DNA from: Lolium rigidum
Taxonomy: Eukaryota > Streptophyta > Magnoliopsida > Poales > Poaceae
Direction: 5' to 3'
DNA length: 64,000 bases
Assembly (NCBI RefSeq): GCF_022539505.1
Contig: NC_061510.1
Coordinates: 226,632,043-226,696,042 of the forward strand
The notes under the pieces are model-generated. The model saw only the letters and a list, made by a program, of their open reading frames with translations, was not told the DNA's origin and did not search any database. Shown piece after piece: positions 22,837 to 34,755 of this stretch. The position numbers were made by a program, and so were the translations under genes. The first letter of the stretch is position 1. Each line of letters starts with the position of its first letter.

Positions 22837-23929
22837 GCTAATAAAATTACTCTTACACTTTCAGACGCTAGGAAGAATGAGTAGGAATTTGTTTGAAGCT
22901 TCCCTTGCATCATACCAGGTACCTTGAGTTGCTCTATCTCTATTCCCTCTCTGTCCTTAGGGCCTGTATTGGCAACCATGCTATGTATTGGCAACCATGC
23001 TATGTATTGGCAACCAGAGCTATATGTACTACAATTGTTTGGGAATAATTTCCTCTCTGTCCTGGGAATAATTTCATCTCATGAGTATGCAACAATTGTT
23101 TGGGAATGCAACACTTGAAATGACATTAATCTTGTTGGCTACAACAGGCAGTAGAGTATCTTGAGAAAGGAAACTATGTAACCTGAATTTTCTTTCAGGC
23201 TGAATGTGCTTCTTCAGCGACGACCTGAAGGGAGCAACAACAGCTGGATGGCGAGCACTTGTTCAGGGAGGATGGCGAGTAAGTCTGGGAGCTACTACAC
23301 ATGATCAGCCACTGGCGATGGATAATGGCACGATGCAGAGTATGCTTCAGTAAGATAGTCTGTACTGATGAATCTGTCACTTTTAAATGCTGCTGAATCT
23401 GTACTGTTGAATCTGTCACAGTAAGATAGTCTGATCAATGTTGCTGAGTCTGTCAAATGCTCTCTGATGTATTGTTCAGACTTTTCCTCCTGAAATTTTC
23501 TTGTACTACCGTGAATGGGGTGTAACTATCCAAAGAGACAGCTATGTATTCTATGTTGGACACTACCCAATGTTGTCATATTTTGCCTTTGCTGAGAATG
23601 AATCAATTGGAAGGGAGCGCTACGAATTTATGCAGGTACGTGAGCAGATTTTATGTTAACTGGTCTACTCAAGAGGTGTATAAACATTGGGCGTCAAGAA
23701 TGACTAGGCTTGAATTGTGTTCTGTTGAATTACATTGCTTGTATTAGGCTTTCACAAGAATTTTCTTGAATGTGTACTAGTATTTCACATGTAAATGTGG
23801 TTATGTGTATGACATTGCAAGCTCATTAAATACCACATCGATGCTGCTACTCTTCAAGTTGTAGCTCTGCAGGGTTTCTGTACTAAGCCATAATATATCA
23901 TGAGCTAGCTAGCTAAGAGCAGAGCTACC

Positions 23930-24110
23930 GAGCGAGCGATCTAGCCTAGCGAGCGGCCAATGCGCGGCGTGGCAAGCAGCGTACGCGGCGCGCGCGGCGC
24001 CGCGAAAACACACCGCTCATACGCGGCTTATACGCGGTATGCCGCGCAATCATTGCGGACTTGTGCGGCGTGTACGCGGGCCCCCGCAGTGCGTCCCGTT
24101 TGCAGCCTGA
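23930..24110. repeat. GCGG-rich subterminal stretch of the hAT element
   Basis: Words such as TACGCGGC, TACGCGGT and TACGCGGG recur in both orientations. A similar GCGG-rich stretch (TGCGGGCCGG, TTTGCCGCGTAG) lies near the left end at 19575-19645. Such subterminal repeats are often transposase binding sites in hAT elements; here that is inference. Confidence 0.45.
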
Positions 24111-24525
24111 GACGCAAGCAACACTCTGCAAGCTAAGTCGATTTGTTCCGGCTATACACGCACGTAGCAGTAACAAATTTGCCGATAGCTAAGCAAGCAG
24201 TCAGGTCAATCGATCGATTTGTAGCTAGTAGCTAGGTAGTAGCACTCAGGAACACATAACCTGTTCGTGTTGAGCCTCCAATTTTTTTTTGTTTCACGTG
24301 CATTCCAAAATTAGACAGTATACCTACTTTTATATGTCCACTGAATTATATAGAAAAATACGTATAATACACACTCTAAAATTTGGGTCGACCCAAAATA
24401 CCCGTCGGGCCAGCGGGGCCATCAACTATTTTTTTATGGGTCGACCCATGGCCTCGCAAGTTGGCCTCAGGGCCAAGAGGGCCGGGTCCAAGGCCAGGTC
24501 CGGGCCGACCCATTCCCATCCCGAG

Positions 24526-24533
24526 CACTCAGT
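24526..24533. repeat. Right 8-bp target duplication of the hAT element
   Basis: CACTCAGT matches 19257-19264 exactly. Confidence 0.92.
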
Positions 24534-27500
24534 GCTGCCTTACAAAAGCCCAGAACAGAAAAGCCCACCTTCCCCCGATCTTCTTCTTCCTCAAGAAACC
24601 AGCAACCTCACGCTGTTCGACCACCCCAATCTGAATGACTAAAGTAACTGAAGAAGAAATAAACCTGAATGTCACCTGCTTGATACTCTGTCAGTACCGA
24701 GCACACAACCTTAGTTACAAACTAGTAGTTCAAACAACATCTTGTTATAAAAACAGAATGTCACCTGCTACATGCTATTTCTACTACTACTCCATTCAAC
24801 ACCCATCTAGGCATGGAAAAATAAGAGGAAGGCAATTTGAAAACACAAACTAGATAAACAAAAGAGTCTAAAGAAACTGAAATAGAAGGAGTCACTAGAA
24901 GGAGCCCGACACTTGGCGTCACTAGAAGGAGTCTATTCCCATCCTCCCGCAAATAAGTGCAAAACTGAACTAAAACAGAAGGAAACCCACTCTTTTAGTA
25001 TAGCCAGATGGTAAAGCACCGCGAAATTATGAAAAAACCAAGGTAACTAGCATTTGCCAGTGAACACCATCAACAAGTTCATCAAAATAATGTTGTCCCT
25101 CTAGTGTAAGTTCCCAGCTGAGCCCGACACATAATTGAAGGACAAACTGAACATATAGTAGCCCCCTGTATTCACATACTTCCTCATCTTGAAAATAAAA
25201 ACATGCATGACAACGAGTGAAAATAAACTCCTTCCCAAAGTAAACTAATAACCAAACTACTTGACATGATGCTAAGTGACATGATACTGCTCCACCCACC
25301 TTACCCAATTTGGCGCTAACTCATATGATGCTGCCCTACCAAACTTACCAGTTTGCCGCTCACTAACATGATGCTGCTCCAACCACCTTTGTCCAGGCAT
25401 GAGCAAACACTACACTACTTGGAGACTGAAGAAAAAGAAATAGAGGGAAAACTGAACACTTAAGCCTAAGCAACTAAGTTGTAGAACGATAATAAAGAAA
25501 GATAAACTAAAGATTATAGAATTAACACATACTTAGAAGAAAGAATACGATCGACAATTTAGAGGCTGAATACTGATAGGTTGTATTGAGAAAATAACTG
25601 AACAATAGTTAAAACTGCTAATGCACTGCATGAGAGAATGAGGACTCAAGAAAGATACACAGAAGAAACTTGGCGTCACTAGAAGGACTAACATGGACTA
25701 AAATGGTTACTTAAAACTGAAAACTAATACAAACACTCATGATACTGTAAAATGAAAGTGAGACACGCTGATAGAAGAGAGAATCACCTACTGAAGACTA
25801 AAGTAACTGAAGAAGAAATAAAAACTGAACGAAGAAACATTTGAACTTTGGACAGTCCATCGAACATGCCAGGCAGCAGAACCCTGAAAAATATAAGATA
25901 GTAAAACTTTTAAATCTGGATATAAAAACTTCTAGAAAACAAACTCCTACACTAATTTCTCAATAAGGATCAGAGAGTGGCATATTCCTCCGGCAGACAA
26001 GCACCGTCACCGACGGTCACACCAGCTCATGGACAAGAAGAGATTCTAACTATCAATCTAGTACGCACAGTCTATTCATGAAAATGTGAGCATGAGAAAC
26101 ATAAAATACTAAAAAATGAATGCAAATGAGATAAACATCTGATCATCGATGAAATCAACTGCTGCTATGCCACCACACATCTCTGACCAACTTTATTCTC
26201 TCTACATAAGTAAGTAACAAACAATGACTGAAGAAATATGACATAAGCATATAATGATTGAAGAGAAAACTGATAAGCTGAAATACAAAACAGTAAAGAC
26301 AGAAAATGAGCTATGACAAGCAGTGCAGAAAGACAAAAAAGAATTACTGAAAGACAAAATTAATGCCTTTGGCTTTGATACCTTTGGCGCTGTTGTTAGG
26401 AACACCTAGTGTTTTCATAATTGATAAGTAGAAAGAAAGAATTAAAAAAAAGGTGCCGACTGAAAAATGAAGAGAAAATTTAAGAATGAATAAATGACAA
26501 AATGAGGGACTGAAGAAATGTTGAATGATCAGAAGGTTTTCAGAGGCGCAGCTGGAGAATGCAAAACTAAAATAAAATAACAATGCAATACTGAGAAGGA
26601 GAATGAGACTAAACAACTGATAAAGTGAGAAAGAGTAAATAAACTTAAACGAGCAATACTAGAACTGAAATAAATACTGAGAAGGAGAATGAGAGACTGA
26701 GAGAATTAAATGACATGAACATGATAGACTGAGGAATTAAGAAGACTGAAGAACTAATATGAAATGAAGAGTGATGAATAGTAAACTAAGAGACAAAAAT
26801 AATCTGAGACAAGAAAAACTCAGCAAAAAGAGATTCAAAACTGAGAGAAGAAAAGCTGAGAGACATAAATACAAACGGTGAAGAATGAAAACTGAGTGAC
26901 TGAAAGATTGAGAGAAAAGGGACCCTCCTACTTTATCCGGGCTTGGAACCGGGTACCATAATGAATGGTAGGCGGAGTTACCCCCCTACCCAAAAAAAAT
27001 AAAAAGAAATGAAATGAACAAGAAATATCAGAAGAAACAAAATAAAAATCAGAAGCACATTACATAAGAACTGAAAAAATTAAAACCAGAAAATTTTAAA
27101 ACTTAGGAAATGAAAGATTAGGTCATTACAAAGAAGCGTTATGTTCAAGCAGCAGAATCAGTTGGGAGAAGTATATGCAGTAAGTCTATGAAAAGAGAGC
27201 AGTAAATGTTGCTAAGGTTAAATAATTAAAGGCAGTGCACTAAACCTATGGAATACACAACCATTTCCCTTTGTATGGCTTACTCAACCCAATATCATTA
27301 GAAATATGCGAATGCATAGGATACTTAAAAGAACAGGTACTAATAAACTTCAATGAGCCAGCAGAAGAAATAACAACAAAATCAAACTAGACAAGGTGCA
27401 TCCATGTTTCTGGATTATTCAATGCTACAATTTACAAAACTCAAACTCATCCGAGGACCAAACATGATTTATATTGAATCAATTAATCTGAACAAAATGT

Positions 27501-28592
27501 GCATCAAAGTACAAAAAGCAGAGGGTTCATCCGTATATGAAGAGAACATATGTTTAACTGAAAACTGAAAACATCCGTATTGGGACATGGAAATTATGTA
27601 TCCTTATCATGAGTCATCCATGTCAGATTACTGGTTGGCTGCCTAAATTTGCCTTTCAAGTAGTTCTGAACAATAATAAAAGGTGACTTTGCAGGTTAAG
27701 TTATGAACCATAATCAAAGGTGACTTTGCAGGTTAAGTTATAGACCAATTGTCTGTCGTTACATGGACATGGAGGCTAGCCTTCTCCATACATCTCATAA
27801 AAAGCAGTTATCTACTATAAAGTGATAACAGAGCAATTGCAAAGTCCCTAACTGAATTAGTCACTGATTTATACATATATACTGAAAAAACACAGTCGCC
27901 ACATCAGCCTAAGGGCCATTCATCGCATTCAGAATTTCAGATACATGTAAAGCTCCCTCACCGGGACAATTCGAAGGAATAAACGAGACCAGCAAAAACA
28001 TCTAAACTGATTCAAGATTTCAAGCTGTGAGCAGACAGTTCAGATTACAGTCAATTAATCAAAACTAAACGCAAAAAATAAGGAGTGAATCAGTAAAGGG
28101 AAATATTAGGAGTTTCTGCCTTCGGACATATAATTGAGCGAAACATGCATCTCGATTTTCGGTCAATTGCATATGAGTTTCAGTTATTAGAAATTCCTTA
28201 CTATTTAGATGATATTAAGATCTTGCTAACTCCATCTGGCAACCTTCACATCAGAATCAACATCTAGCTACCTAACACTACATAGATCTCGCTGTACTCA
28301 TATACGAATCAACATTGGGCTTGGTTACTAATACATTTACAAAACCAAAATCATCACCATGTGCAAAACGAAAAGGCTTCAGACTAGTGAACATGACGAA
28401 CTAACTACAACAAAAAATCGAAGCACTGCAACCAAATACAAACCTGTTTGCTAGTTGGCTACACGAAAGCCCACCTAAAATCGACAACATCACAAATCAG
28501 CACCCGCCAGATGCATACTAGTTGCATACGTGACTACCCAACCCAAAATCGACATCAGAGATGAAAGAGGAAAAGGAATACAGAAGGCATAC
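24534..28592. other. Non-coding interior of the large insertion
   Basis: This is A-rich sequence with many ACTGAAGAA-like words and no supported coding frame. A 38-bp unit with AAGGTGACTTTGCAGGTTAAGTTAT is repeated in tandem at about 27680 and 27718. The stretch may be introns or 3' flank of the minus-strand exon at 28593-28781. Confidence 0.45.
26928..26990 (-). repeat. Possible tRNA-derived SINE fragment (Au-like)
   Basis: On the minus strand, AACTCCGCC is followed about 20 bases later by GGTTCCAAGCCCGGATAAAG and AGGAGGG. The GGTTCCAAGCC word resembles an RNA polymerase III B box, and the string resembles the widespread Au SINE of cereals as I remember it. Only a fragment is present, so the call is tentative. 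Confidence 0.35.
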
Positions 28593-28781
28593 CCCGAACG
28601 ACGGCCATGTCCTCGACGCACACGAAAAACAGCTTCCCCGGCCGCGCACCGGGGAACTTCTCGGTCAGCAGGACTCCCCATGGCCTCCTTCACCCGGCGC
28701 TCCACATCCGAAGAGGGCAGCACGGACTCCGTCGCCGCCGCGCGCGTCCGCTGCGTGGTCACCCGGCAACACCTCCGCCAT
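28593..28781 (-). pseudogene. Captured or decayed first exon of an unrecognised gene
   Basis: The minus strand starts at 28781 with MAEVLPG. Reading on in adjoining frames gives TESVLPSSDVERRVKEAMG, then, after one extra base, LLTEKFPGARPGKLFFVCVE and DMAVVR, ending at a donor GTATGC. The GC-rich exon lies inside an otherwise AT-rich transposon-like segment close to its right end, the usual place for a captured gene fragment. I do not recognise the gene. Confidence 0.45.
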
Positions 28782-29024
28782 GGCGCTCCCCTTCCTATCC
28801 TCCAACTCAACCGAGGCAGAGGAGAAAAGAGACAACCGGCCAGAAAAGGAGGAAATGAGGAAATTCGAAAAATAAAAGAGAGGGTCGAACGTTGACTCAA
28901 CCAGGAAAAGAGAAAATGAGAAAGAGATGTGCCAAGATTCGTGCAACACAGGACATGGATCTGACGGACCAAAAAGTAGCTGTTCACCAATTGTAAAACA
29001 GCTAGCTGATAAGTAGGAAACCTG

Positions 29025-29240
29025 AATATATATTTGTCGTTGATCACTCAAGTACGGAGGGGTTGATTATTCAAATAGAGAGAGTTGATAACTTTTAGCC
29101 AGAAAAAAAGTTTGGCGAAACATATTAACATGGGTGCTAGTTTTGAAGATCTCGTCGAGATGGATTTATTGGTGAAAGCGAATCTTAAATCGGAGTTGTC
29201 GTTTAAAAGTTAAAACGTTTTAAATTTTCGAATTCAGCAT
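29025..29240. repeat. 300-bp repeat, copy 4, right part
   Basis: The unit resumes within the ATATATATTTGTCGTTGATC region and carries the small ORF MGASFEDLVEMDLLVKANLK at 29130. With the stub at 19070-19087 it restores one unit. Confidence 0.88.
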
Positions 29241-29689
29241 CAAGATTTGTTGCTTTTCACATGCATGCAAACCGTACAGCAAGCGTTTACTCCTAATCAC
29301 GTCGGAAACCGATCGCTCGCTAATTTCCTGGCGATCGAGCGCCAGCTAGGGCTGCCCGATACTATTTGATGTTATTTTTCACTATGACTAGACTTGAAGG
29401 AGACGTTGCTTTTTGCGAGTGGCTAACCACATGTGTTTCGTTAATCCATTATTATTGGCTTCTGAAAAAAAATTCTTGTGGATGTGTTTCACGTAACCAA
29501 GTACTCCGAGGTGTAAACTGCAAACATATCCGAGTCTCTGTCAAACAGTTTCGCAGTTTCGCGAAACAGCCCTTTGTAATAAAACTGTTAATTTTCCTCC
29601 TACTTTCCCGTCCCTCCTTCCTGTTTCCTTGCTCTTCACCCCTCTCCGTTAGGTGCTGCAGAGAGAGTCCCAAGAAAGAGACGTCGGCG
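29241..29689. other. Upstream region of the lipase gene
   Basis: No separate gene is seen. The stretch just before 29690 is pyrimidine-rich (TTTCCTCCTACTTTCCCG, CTCTTCACCCCTCTCC), as in many grass 5' leaders. I see no clear TATA box. Confidence 0.45.
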
Positions 29690-32600
29690 ATGGCGCCGCT
29701 GAGGCGGACGGCGAGTGCGGCGGCGGTTCTGCTGGCCCTCATGGGTCTTCTTCTTCTCGTGCTCTCTCCAACGGAGGCAGCAGCAGGGGCGGCAGGAGGA
29801 GGTGACGATCTCTTGACTTCCCCCCCCCGCCCCCCCCCCCCCCGGTCTCATCCACCGGTCCTTGCTTGCGTAGATGAAACGCTTCGTCGCTACGGGTACC
29901 TGGTGCCGCCGCTCCAGCGCGAATCTGGTGATTCGCCCTCCCGATTCGTGGTCGGGGTTCAGGAAAAATCCAGAGAGATTACGCTAGTTAGTTCCAGCTG
30001 CTGTTCTGGGACTGGGACCAAATGTGACAACGGGAGAAGATAGAAGTGATTTAGCGAAATTTGAAATTAATTAGACATCAATTGGCGAAGGGAAGGTTAA
30101 GAATTTAGTGTAGTGAACTATTAGGACAGCGGATTTCACGCAATCTGTTCGAAATTTTGTTGGGACAGTAACTTTGGGACCTTTTGGAGTTAGGCTTAAA
30201 TGCTTAATGACATCCTCAAGTTCAGATGTTCTGCACGTCGGCACTATATTTGGCATATCTTACTTTCCTACTGCCATTGTCTTGTCGCCAAGTGATACCG
30301 TAATATTGGAAGCGATGTGTTGTTTGACATTGTGCCAACTAGATATGGTTCCAGCCTCTTCATAGCTTAGAGATGTGTAGCCATGAATGAGAACTGAAAT
30401 CAGTTGGCTATACCTTTTTGTCCTTGCTGAGATAGGAAAGTATTGCTGGACGTCACAGCACCGAACAATAACGTCTGATATGTCGATTCTTTTAATTGAT
30501 GTTGCGCCAAATTAACTTAAAGACCTTCATTGTTCGGTATAATGTAACAGAAAACTGCTTACGCTTTTCTTTGCACAATGCAGAGCTCAGGATGAAGATT
30601 TCTGATGGTGGTTATTCTTATAATAGTACTCTTTCTCATATTCTTGTCGAGTATGCATCTGCTGTAAGTTCTACTTTGAACCATATATGCTAGCACATGG
30701 TTTGTTTTGTTAAGAACAGCTCAAATTAGTTCCCTAAACCAAACTTTCTACTCTCCTAGCTAGAGCAGTTTTGTGGTGGGAGTATCCTTTTATGTGATTC
30801 TCAAAAAATCTGTTCATGACCTCACTTGCCTGAATGAATTTTCAGGTGTATACTTCTGACCTTACCTCACTTTTGACGTGGACTTGTCCAAGGTGTCAAG
30901 GTCACACAATGGTACACTGCATGAGATGAAAACTAGACTTGGCTGCTCTTGCTTCTTCTACTAACTGTTCCTAATTACTTATTTCTTTTTTTCATTTTTA
31001 ACACAGGGTTTTGAGATGATAGAGATCATTGTAGATGTCGAGAGATGTTTACAGGTTAATAAGCCACTCGTGATCTTCTTCCGTGCAGTTCTAAGTGAAA
31101 ATTATGCTCATATATCAGACAATTAATTTTTGAGCAGGCTTTTGTTGGAGTTGCCCCTGACCCACGATCCATAATTATTGCTTTTAGGGGTACCCAAGAA
31201 CACAGGTACGTAAATTTGCTAATTATGTTAAATATAACTTAATGCTGACCACAACTTATACAATGTGGGCACATCTTTCATCTGTACATACTACCTAATT
31301 CTAAAAAATAGTTTATGGAATTAATAGTGTTTAATTCTTTATAACCTGTGATACATAATATGTTGCTCATACCCATTCGTTCCTAACTCAAATTGTGATT
31401 GTGAAGTGCTTCAAATTGGATTGAAGATCTCTTCTGGAAGCAGCTAGATGTAACTTATCCTGGCATGCCAGATGCAATGGTACGTCAATCAGTCAATTTT
31501 GAATTGTTTTCTGAGGAAGTATTATTGAATTTGAAATCACTCCTGTTCACCTGCTGTTTTCTGTCTCATATTGCAGGTCCACCATGGATTTTATTCTGCA
31601 TATTATAATACAACTTTGCGGCATGAAATCTCGAAATCTGTTCAGTGGGCATGGAAGACATATGGAAAACTACCCATAAATGTTGTAGGTCACTCGATGG
31701 GAGGGGCTTTAGCTTCGTTCTGTGCCCTTGATCTCTCTGTAAGCACCATTGAGCAGTCTGCATCTTTGTGTGTTACTGTACTTTTTTTTTTTGCGAGAAA
31801 TCCACCGATCTATTAATAATCATCAACGGTAGTACAAATAGCCCAAAAAGTAAAGAAAACTTGGACATGCAGGATTTTGTTGTTGTGGATGCAGGATTAG
31901 TTTTCAGTTTAATTCAAACCATGTCATAAATAGCTGAAAGCCTATTTTGATGTAGATTACTTTATATCTTCAGTGTAGATCCTGGTATCTATGCTTTACA
32001 AAAGCAAAGGAAGAAGGGATGCTTTTTTCATAATGTAGGTTCATTAGATATTGTTAACTGATATCTCTCCTTTCATTTTCCAGGTTAAATATGGGTCACA
32101 TGAAGTTCAGCTCATAACTTTTGGACAGCCTCGTGTAGGAAATCCTGCGTTTGCTGCATACTTCAATGATCAGGTTCCGAGAACCACCCGTGTGACCCAT
32201 GAGAATGATATTGTTCCACACTTGCCACCATATTTTCCTTACCTAGGTGAATGGACTTATCATCACTTTGCAAGAGAGGTGGGTACTTGATTGTTACTCA
32301 GAAAGAATTAACAAAATGCATAAAGTAAATAGAATTAAGTTAGTGTTTGTTCTGCATTTGTCTTTCTTCAGGTTTGGCTTCACGAGACTGTGGTAGGAAA
32401 CGTAGTTACTAAGAATGAGACAGTTTGTGATTGTTCAGGCGAGGACTCAACCTGCAGCAGGTATCTACATGCCTCACACATTTCTTGTACACTTATGCTC
32501 CTTGTGTTGTGCTTATTCTTTGCTCTTGCTTGAATAGATCGGTCTACGGGACGAGTGTTACAGATCATCTTGAGTACTACGGTGTTAGCTTACATGCCGA

Positions 32601-32727
32601 TTCAAGGGGAACCTGTCAATTTGTGATTGGCTCATCCAATTCGGCATATAGTGACATTGTTCAAGTTGATGGAACTATCATCTTATCAAGATATCCGCAA
32701 GAACAACATTCTGTTGAATCTATCTAA
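29690..32727 (+). CDS. Class 3 lipase (alpha/beta hydrolase), 10 exons, 360 residues
   Basis: Exons are 29690-29801, 30584-30663, 30846-30911, 31007-31054, 31138-31205, 31407-31479, 31577-31738, 32084-32278, 32372-32460 and 32538-32727. All introns are GT-AG and every junction keeps the frame. Residues 1-33 form a signal peptide (MAPLRR, then a Leu/Ala-rich core), so the enzyme should enter the secretory pathway. The nucleophile elbow is GHSMG with Ser189. Asp245 in THENDIVPH and His308 in VTDHLEYYG complete the triad. IIIAFRGT (about 117-124) fits the oxyanion-side strand of fungal-type lipases. Family members hydrolyse acylglycerols or related lipid esters; the substrate here is not predictable. 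There are no frameshifts or stops, unlike the flanking transposons. Confidence 0.93.
29820..29843. repeat. C homopolymer in lipase intron 1
   Basis: About 23 C with a single G start 18 bases after the first donor site. Reading the ORF straight through would give a false Pro-rich extension. Confidence 0.9.
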
Positions 32728-34299
32728 ACCCTTTAACCCAGGGTAAACTGTACAGTATATTATTTTGTGTATATATTTCATGGAATGTAGAAACACTGAG
32801 TGCTCTAGGAGCTCTCCTGAGAACAAGGAAGGTTTCTCCTTTTAAATGTGCCCCCTTTACTCAAGTGAGAATTGTATATGAAGCTCCATGAACATTGTAG
32901 ACACACCATAAATGATGTACATAAACAATATCACGGGATTAAATAATGGAAGTATTTGAGGGCATCCTATTTTTTTTCACAGTCTTGCATAGTGTGATTC
33001 TTCCTTCCTATTAACAGATATATTTCCAGATTTTCTCTCTCCGTATCGTCTCCCCTATCCAGGTGCCTTTGCATCAGATATGCAATTGAGGTCAAAAGAA
33101 TATTGCTCTTTGATGATCTGAGGAGCCAGGAACTGATCAAAGTCAGGCTGGAACCTGGAATCCCCAGATGCAAAGCTCTGGATGTGGTCGGCACTCTCAG
33201 CCTCAGGCCAAGAAATTGAGGATAGGGATATATGCCAAATATTCTCCATTGCCGTCTGCTTGCCCGGTTGGGTCACCATATGTGAGGATGCATTGCAACA
33301 TATCAATTGCTACTGTTCTCCAGCTCATTTGCACAGAAAGTTCAGAAGATACGCTGGGCAAGGTTGCGCCGGTGGATCATTGCACGTCGAATGCTTGCAT
33401 ATCTTGATAAGGACATAAAATAGGCTGACGATGAAAATCTTCAGAGGTGGCACAAAGTTGCAAATGGCACAGATTCTGCATCGCGGATAAGGTCAGAAGA
33501 GAGTGTGACGGACTGAGTGAGACTGGAAGGCCTCTCTGCTGGAAGATGCTAATCTGAACCTGAAGGGGTGACGATCCCTACAAAACACCCCTTCTTAGCC
33601 GGTAGAATCAGATCTCTGTGTCGTACTGTCATGTGACAGAGTGTTGTGGTGTCGATGCTAGAGCCATTTGCACTTGTTCCGACTTCCGAGCTTCTGTATT
33701 TACAGTGTAATGGCTGAAGTTAGAAGCCGTGTGCAGGGAATGTCGCAGAGTAGAAACTTTCAGACAAAACGAAGGAGACCCAGTAAGAACCAGAGGAAAC
33801 GGCATGCGTATTGCACCAGAGGTTTGCAGTGACAGATACACACTATGTGAAGTGCAAGAGAAAATTGTAATGCGATCACAGCTTTTGTGCTAGGCGTTTT
33901 CAACGTTCGCTTAAATTCAAAGCATATGGTCAAGCTCAGAAGTGCATGTATGTTTATACTTTCATGCTTTTATAACATAATAATAGCTGACGAATGCTTT
34001 TCCAATCCTAAGAAATCCCCAAAAATATCTGTACAAGTCTAATATTTTGGTTTTATATATAGAAGATTTCTGCGAGAGGTCGAGTGAGATGAGAAAAGAG
34101 ATTCCATTGTTCCATGGGAGAGGGACCGCATGTACCACATTTTCTTATCCAAAACCATCCATCCTTTGAACCTATGATAGATTAACAAATGTGTTCTTTT
34201 ACACTGGAACTAATCTAGATTCCATCGTAACAAGTTGAGCACATGATACGAATTGCTAATTATCCGCATATGGCAAAATCACCAGAACCATTTCGAGCC
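32728..34299. other. Lipase 3' flank and intergenic region
   Basis: A 3'UTR probably extends to about 32950. Around 33055-33306 the minus strand has an 83-codon frame including SFASGDSRFQPDFDQFLAPQ that could be an exon remnant. It lacks an identifiable family and convincing splice sites, so I leave it unannotated. Confidence 0.45.
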
Positions 34300-34307
34300 T
34301 ATAAAAA
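34300..34307 (+). promoter_or_regulatory. TATA box of the glutaredoxin gene
   Basis: TATAAAAA lies 141 bases before the start codon, giving a leader of roughly 110 bases. Confidence 0.65.
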
Positions 34308-34440
34308 GGCAAGCCGCCCGGGCGGTAGCAACAAACCACAGCCACCACCTCCGGGAACATCTCATCTAAGCATAGACAACGAGTTAGAGCTCCAGAGAAA
34401 CCTCTCGAACCTCCCGAGATCCCCAGCGATCACGAACTCG

Positions 34441-34755
34441 ATGGATCAGGTGACGAAGTTGGCGTCGGAGCGGGCGGTGGTGGTGTTCACCTCCAGCAGA
34501 TGCAGCATGTGCCACTCTGTGACGTCCCTCCTCACAAACCTCGGCGTCAACGCCGCCGTGTACGAGCTTGACAAGGAACAGCGGGGCAGGGAGATGGAGA
34601 GAGAGCTCGCCAGGAGGCTCGGCCGAGGCCCGCCCGTGGTGCCAGCGGTGTTCATCGGCGGGAACCTCGTCGGTGGCACCAACAGGGTCATGGCGCTGCA
34701 CCTCGCCAGCGAGCTCGTCCCCATGCTCAAGAACGCCGGCGCGCTCTGGCTCTAG
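34441..34755 (+). CDS. CC-type (class III) glutaredoxin, 104 residues
   Basis: This intronless, GC-rich gene encodes a small thioredoxin-fold protein. The active site is CSMC (Cys21-Ser-Met-Cys24) after [17 protein letters not shown] (about 67-75) holds the cis-Pro used for glutathione binding. The C-terminus ALWL is the motif by which CC-type glutaredoxins contact TGA bZIP factors. The family is specific to land plants and acts in the nucleus and cytosol in development, nitrogen and stress signalling. I chose the ATG at 34441 because it gives family length and follows a TATA-containing leader. An in-frame ATG at 34243 lies upstream of the TATA box. No frameshift or stop is present. Confidence 0.94.
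   Translation: MDQVTKLASERAVVVFTSSRCSMCHSVTSLLTNLGVNAAVYELDKEQRGREMERELARRLGRGPPVVPAVFIGGNLVGGTNRVMALHLASELVPMLKNAGALWL

Larger units (their letters stand above)
19265..24525 (+). mobile_element. hAT DNA transposon, 5261 bp
   Basis: The left end is CAGGATGGGAATGGGCCGGG. The right end reversed is CTCGGGATGGGAATGGGTCG, an inverted repeat allowing one small gap. The flanks carry a perfect 8-bp duplication, CACTCAGT, the hallmark of hAT insertion. Subterminal regions contain GGGTCGACCC palindromes on both sides (19281 region; 24386 and 24438). The interior holds an intron-containing hAT transposase gene with BED finger and hATC dimerisation regions. The gene has several single-base frameshifts, so this copy is probably not self-mobile. 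Confidence 0.94.
19097..29008. mobile_element. Large TIR-flanked insertion of unassigned superfamily
   Basis: The tandem-repeat unit breaks at about 19088 and resumes at about 29025, so about 9.9 kb was inserted. Near the breaks CAGCTGTCTGTTTTCCAATT (19097) and, reversed from 29008, CAGCTAGCTGTTTTACAATT form an imperfect inverted repeat that continues through GTGGACAG/GTGAACAG (about 25 of 30 matches). The true ends may lie 10-15 bases further out, since weak similarity continues. No clear target duplication is seen. Without the hAT element inside, it is about 4.6 kb and has no transposase, so it would be non-autonomous. Confidence 0.5.

Noticed and set aside
29366..30043. 225-codon frame through lipase exon 1 and intron 1
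   Set aside because: Only 29690-29801 is coding. The donor at 29802 joins in frame to the conserved exon at 30584, and the Pro run comes from the C homopolymer.
33055..33418. Frames on both strands near the lipase 3' flank
   Set aside because: A minus-strand segment looks protein-like, but there is no start, supported splice site or family, so the evidence is too thin.
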